Of a DNA stretch of 15,498 bases, positions 12,912 through 15,498 are shown in pieces. The DNA lies in the NCBI GenBank assembly GCA_022567895.1, contig JADFGC010000027.1, positions 1 through 15,498 of the forward strand, in the 5' to 3' direction. The notes under the pieces are model-generated. The model saw only the letters and a program-made list of their open reading frames with translations. It was not told where the DNA came from and did not search any database. The stretch is from DRGT01 sp022567895 (lineage in GTDB: Archaea; Thermoproteota; Nitrososphaeria; Nitrososphaerales; Nitrosopumilaceae). A program made the position numbers and the translations under genes. The stretch's first letter is position 1. Each line of letters starts with the position of its first letter.

Positions 12912-12916
12912 CCTCC
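12912..12916 (-). promoter_or_regulatory. Strong Shine-Dalgarno site of the 72-aa gene
   Basis: AAAGGAGGACATGAAATG on the minus strand has GGAGG seven bases before the ATG at 12904. The nearer ATG (12909) is out of frame and meets TGA after two codons, which settles the start. Confidence 0.65.
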
Positions 12917-12926
12917 TTTGATATCT

Positions 12927-15074
12927 CTACTTAATTGTCTGAGTTAAGGGTTCTTCTGTTCTAATGTGAACAGGTCTGACCTTTTTTATGGAATCTACTA
13001 GATCCTGCTGTGAAATCTCAATTTCTTTGATGTTTTTTAACTTGCCACTAACATATCGCTTTAGTGCTGTTATGGCTGCTCTGTTTGCTATTGCAGCAAT
13101 TTCTGCACCACTAAAGCCTTTAGTGAGCTCTACTAGTTTTGCAAAGTCAACGTCTTTTGCAATTGGTTTTTTCTTTGTGTGAATCTTGAAGATGTTTTCA
13201 CGAGCTTTTACGTCAGGCATTGGAACCTTGATAATTCTATCAAATCTTCCAGGTCTTAGCAATGCTTCATCAACAATGTCTAGTCTGTTTGTTGCACCAA
13301 TGATTAGCACATTGTGTAACTCTTCAAGGCCGTCAATCTCGGTTAGAATTTGTGATACCACGCTTTCTGTAACATGTGAGCCTAAACTTCCGCCTGTACG
13401 CCTTGGTACAAGTGCATCAATCTCATCAAAGAAGATTATACATGGTGCAGCTTGTCTTGCTTTACGAAATATTTCTCTGATTCCTTTTTCTGATTCGCCA
13501 ACCCACTTTGAAAGAAGTTCTGGTCCTTTAATACTGATAAAGTTTGATTCCGTCATCTTTGCAACAGCCTTTGCAATCAAAGTCTTTCCAGTTCCTGGAT
13601 CACCATATAGTAAAATTCCCTTTGGGGTTTCTACGTTTACGTATTCAATTGCTTCTTTGTGCTTTAGTGGCCATTCAATTGCTTCACGCAATTCTTCTTT
13701 TAGTGAATCTAATCCACCAACATCATCCCAAGTTACATTTGGTACTTGAACTAGAACTTCTCTTAATGCAGATGGTCTAACCTCTTTTAGTGCATCTCTA
13801 AAGTCTTCACTAGTTACTTTGATCTTTTGTAAAACTTCAGAAGAAATTTTTTCTTGATCAAGATCAATTTCTGGCATTACTCGTCTGAGTGATCTCATTG
13901 CAGCCTCTTTTGCTAGATATTCTAAATCAGCTCCAACAAAGCCATGAGTTATCCTTGAAATTTGTTTGAGATCAACTTTTTCTTCAATTGGCATTCCGCG
14001 GGTATGGATATTTAGAATTTCATTTCGTCCTTGCTCATCTGGAATTCCAATCTCTATTTCTCTGTCAAATCTTCCTGGTCGTCTTAAAGCTGGATCAATG
14101 GAATCAGGTCTGTTTGTTGCAGCAATTACAACAACTTTGCCACGACTTTTCATTCCATCCATTAATGCTAAAAGCTGTGAAACAATTCTTTTTTCTACTT
14201 CACCTGTTACTTCTTCCCTTTTTGGTGCAATTGAATCAATTTCATCAATGAAGATTATGCTTGGTGCGTTTTCTTCAGCTTGTTTGAAAATTTCTCTGAG
14301 TCGTTGTTCTGATTCACCATAGTATTTTCCCATAATTTCAGGACCGCTTAGTGAAGTAAAGTGAGCATTAGTTTCTCCAGCAACTGCCTTTGCAAGAAGG
14401 GTTTTTCCCGTGCCAGGAATACCATACAAAAGCACACCTTTTGGTGCTTCGACGCCTATTTTCTCGAATAATTCAGGATGTCTCATAGGTAATTCTACCA
14501 TTTCACGAATCTTTTGAACTTCTTTTCTTAATCCGCCTAGATCATCATAAGTAATTCTTGGATAAGACGAATCAATTGCTTTTGCCATTGAACCAAGCTT
14601 GAAAATTGTTTGTTCAGTTACAATTACAGGTTTTGCAGGTTTTGTACTAGTTACAATAAACTGAATCTTTCCACCCATTTGTGTACCAAGAGTTATGGTA
14701 TCACCAGTTGTAAAGATATGATTCAAAAAGTTTTGTCTCATGTATTCTTGTAATCCTTCAGCTTGAATCTTTTCTGTTGGAGATAGAACAATTTGTACAG
14801 CAGAACTTGCTTCAACAGCTTTGATTTTTATTTTATCACCAATTCCTGCTCCAATGTTTTGTCGTGTAATTCCATCAATTTTTACAATACCAGAACCATA
14901 GTCTTCAGGAGATCCTGGCCAAAGTTTTACATGAGTTTTTTTGTTATAAGTTAATTCTAAAATTTGTCCAGTATTCCATTTAGTATCTTCAATAATTTTA
15001 GGATCAATTATTGCTCTTCCGTTTCCAACATGTTGTTGTGGAATTTCCTCAATTTTTAATTCTAATTCGTCCAT
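12927..15074 (-). CDS. cdc48: Cdc48/VAT two-ring AAA+ ATPase
   Basis: The 715-aa protein has an N-domain (1-185; double-psi barrel, GRAIIDPKII, VKLWPGSPED) and two AAA+ rings. D1 has Walker A GIPGTGKT (218-225), Walker B IIFIDEID (273-280) and arginine-finger region RRPGRFDRE. D2 has Walker A GDPGTGKT (491-498), Walker B IIFFDEID (546-553) and LLRPGRFDR. Both rings look catalytically intact. The pore loop of D1 is GKYYGES and of D2 SKWVGES. It unfolds proteins, using ATP, and in archaea feeds the proteasome. The C-terminus (EEPLTQTIK) lacks a hydrophobic-Tyr-x tail for proteasome docking. The start MDELELKIEE follows a GTGAT Shine-Dalgarno site; a copy of this start lies 185 bases upstream. 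Length fits the family. Confidence 0.95.
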   Translation of the reverse strand: MDELELKIEEIPQQHVGNGRAIIDPKIIEDTKWNTGQILELTYNKKTHVKLWPGSPEDYGSGIVKIDGITRQNIGAGIGDKIKIKAVEASSAVQIVLSPTEKIQAEGLQEYMRQNFLNHIFTTGDTITLGTQMGGKIQFIVTSTKPAKPVIVTEQTIFKLGSMAKAIDSSYPRITYDDLGGLRKEVQKIREMVELPMRHPELFEKIGVEAPKGVLLYGIPGTGKTLLAKAVAGETNAHFTSLSGPEIMGKYYGESEQRLREIFKQAEENAPSIIFIDEIDSIAPKREEVTGEVEKRIVSQLLALMDGMKSRGKVVVIAATNRPDSIDPALRRPGRFDREIEIGIPDEQGRNEILNIHTRGMPIEEKVDLKQISRITHGFVGADLEYLAKEAAMRSLRRVMPEIDLDQEKISSEVLQKIKVTSEDFRDALKEVRPSALREVLVQVPNVTWDDVGGLDSLKEELREAIEWPLKHKEAIEYVNVETPKGILLYGDPGTGKTLIAKAVAKMTESNFISIKGPELLSKWVGESEKGIREIFRKARQAAPCIIFFDEIDALVPRRTGGSLGSHVTESVVSQILTEIDGLEELHNVLIIGATNRLDIVDEALLRPGRFDRIIKVPMPDVKARENIFKIHTKKKPIAKDVDFAKLVELTKGFSGAEIAAIANRAAITALKRYVSGKLKNIKEIEISQQDLVDSIKKVRPVHIRTEEPLTQTIK

Positions 15075-15083
15075 TCATATCAC
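15047..15083 (-). repeat. Direct repeat copy 1: real cdc48 start region with its ribosome binding site
   Basis: This 37-base segment holds the Shine-Dalgarno GTGAT (15079-15083), the ATG at 15074 and the first nine codons of cdc48. It matches 34 of 37 bases of the segment 15232-15268. Confidence 0.7.
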
Positions 15084-15207
15084 TATAATCATTTTCAAAT
15101 TCTTGGTTGTTCCAAATCTTATTACAAGTAAAACATTTCACGTGATTGGCATCAATTCTTCTAATTTCAAAATGTTGTATATCTAGTACACTGCACTTTT
15201 CTTTCAT
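15049..15207 (-). CDS. Possible 52-aa CxxC miniprotein overlapping the cdc48 start
   Basis: A minus-strand frame from ATG 15207 to TGA 15049-15051 reads MKEKCSVLDIQHFEIRRIDA, then NHVKCFTCNKIWNNQEFEND, and ends in a basic tail. Cys25 and Cys28 form a C-x2-C pair, with Cys5 and His12 and His22 nearby. Its last 26 bases overlap the first codons of cdc48 in another frame, so the two could be translationally coupled. The start is one base after the TGA of the short duplicated frame (15209-15259). It lies between the two 37-bp repeats. The Cys pair and operon-like layout favour a real protein, but the length is short and I recognise no family. Confidence 0.45.
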   Translation of the reverse strand: MKEKCSVLDIQHFEIRRIDANHVKCFTCNKIWNNQEFENDYSDMNGRIRIKN

Positions 15208-15208
15208 A

Positions 15209-15259
15209 TCATTTACCCTTTGCCTTTATTCCCTCAATTCTTAATTCTAATTCGCTCAT
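15209..15259 (-). pseudogene. Short frame made from a duplicated cdc48 start (16 codons)
   Basis: ATG 15259 to TGA 15209-15211 gives MSELELRIEGIKAKGK. The first eleven residues mirror the cdc48 start MDELELKIEEI, and the DNA is 92 percent identical over 37 bases including the ribosome binding site GGTGAT. After about 11 codons similarity to cdc48 ends. It may be a remnant of a tandem duplication, or it may act as an upstream frame coupled to the miniprotein at 15207. Confidence 0.45.
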
Positions 15260-15268
15260 TCATATCAC
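15232..15268 (-). repeat. Direct repeat copy 2: duplicated cdc48 start region
   Basis: It differs from the copy at 15047-15083 at only three positions. The two copies begin 185 bases apart; the 148 bases between them carry most of the CxxC miniprotein frame and have no such partner. Confidence 0.7.
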
Positions 15269-15285
15269 CATAAAAAAGATGGAGT

Positions 15286-15498
15286 CTATTCGACCTCCAC
15301 TGTTTTTCCTTTTGGTTTTTCTTCAGGCAGTTGCTTGAAGATTATTTCAAGAATACCGTTCTTGTATGATGCCTTTACAGAATTTTCATCAACTTTGTAT
15401 TTGATTGGAACTTTGGCATGGTATTTCTTTTCACCATGTTCTGCGTCAATATTCACAAGTTTTCCATCAACAACAATTTTGACGTCCTTCTTTTCTAC
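15286..15498 (-). CDS. hsp20: Hsp20/alpha-crystallin small heat-shock protein, C-terminal part
   Basis: The frame is open from the window edge to TAG at 15286-15288 and gives the last 70 residues: VEKKDVKIVVDGKLVNIDAE, then HGEKKYHAKVPIKYKVDENS, then VKASYKNGILEIIFKQLPEE. The A-x-x-x-N-G-I-L-E-I motif near residue 43 is the hallmark of the alpha-crystallin domain, and the C-terminal tail is Lys/Glu/Pro-rich. It lacks a clear I-x-I tail motif in what is visible. These proteins hold unfolded proteins until an unfoldase or chaperone takes over. It is on the same strand as and upstream of cdc48, separated by about 210 bases containing the duplicated cdc48 start and the CxxC miniprotein. The N-terminal part lies outside the window. 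Confidence 0.9.
   Translation of the reverse strand, partial: VEKKDVKIVVDGKLVNIDAEHGEKKYHAKVPIKYKVDENSVKASYKNGILEIIFKQLPEEKPKGKTVEVE

Noticed and set aside
13186..14322. Long plus-strand open frames opposite cdc48 (13186-13749 and 13966-14322)
   Set aside because: They are Ser/Pro/Leu-rich antisense reflections of the strongly conserved AAA+ coding sequence and have no promoter or family features.

Overview
The window looks like chromosomal DNA of an ammonia-oxidising-type archaeon (Nitrososphaerota/Thaumarchaeota, Nitrosopumilus- or Nitrosarchaeum-like). The evidence is archaeal information-processing genes (Rpo11, TFB), a two-ring Cdc48/VAT ATPase, low GC, very tight gene packing, TATA boxes about 26 bases before leaderless start codons, and Shine-Dalgarno sites mostly at genes inside operons. 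The taxon is inferred from protein style, not from a search. I see no rRNA, tRNA, CRISPR array, insertion sequence or phage gene.

Left part (1-3446): the 5' part of rpo11 (minus strand) diverges from an unknown 177-aa protein. Two tandem 50-aa paralogues of unknown function follow. Next are a DUSP23-like tyrosine phosphatase and, divergent from it, an AmrS-type radical SAM enzyme, then a metal-dependent cyclase/kynurenine-formamidase-like protein.

Middle part (3513-10052): a stand-alone Lrp/AsnC ligand-binding domain, a class V aminotransferase-fold enzyme without the desulfurase cysteine, a degenerate RecA-fold protein, and a ferredoxin in which Asp replaces one cluster cysteine. These are followed by a 46-aa zinc-ribbon miniprotein, a CPA2-type antiporter with CBS domains whose usual ion-binding Asp seems absent, and a minus-strand pair: a phosphoribosyltransferase and a J-domain protein with an HSD motif and a large beta-rich C-terminus.

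Right part (10156-15498): two unknown small proteins, a DUF1059 protein, a TFB, and a minus-strand cluster. Read in the direction of transcription the cluster runs: Hsp20 (partial), a CxxC miniprotein, Cdc48, a 72-aa CxxC protein, and a secreted proline-rich coiled-coil protein. This joins a small heat-shock holdase to the main archaeal unfoldase. A 37-bp copy of the cdc48 start region lies 185 bp upstream of the real one.

Four convergent gene pairs meet with 0 to 6 bases between or shared at their stop codons, and two divergent pairs appear to share one TATA box. The most interesting material is the small-protein content, several enzymes or folds missing a signature residue, and the duplicated cdc48 start.
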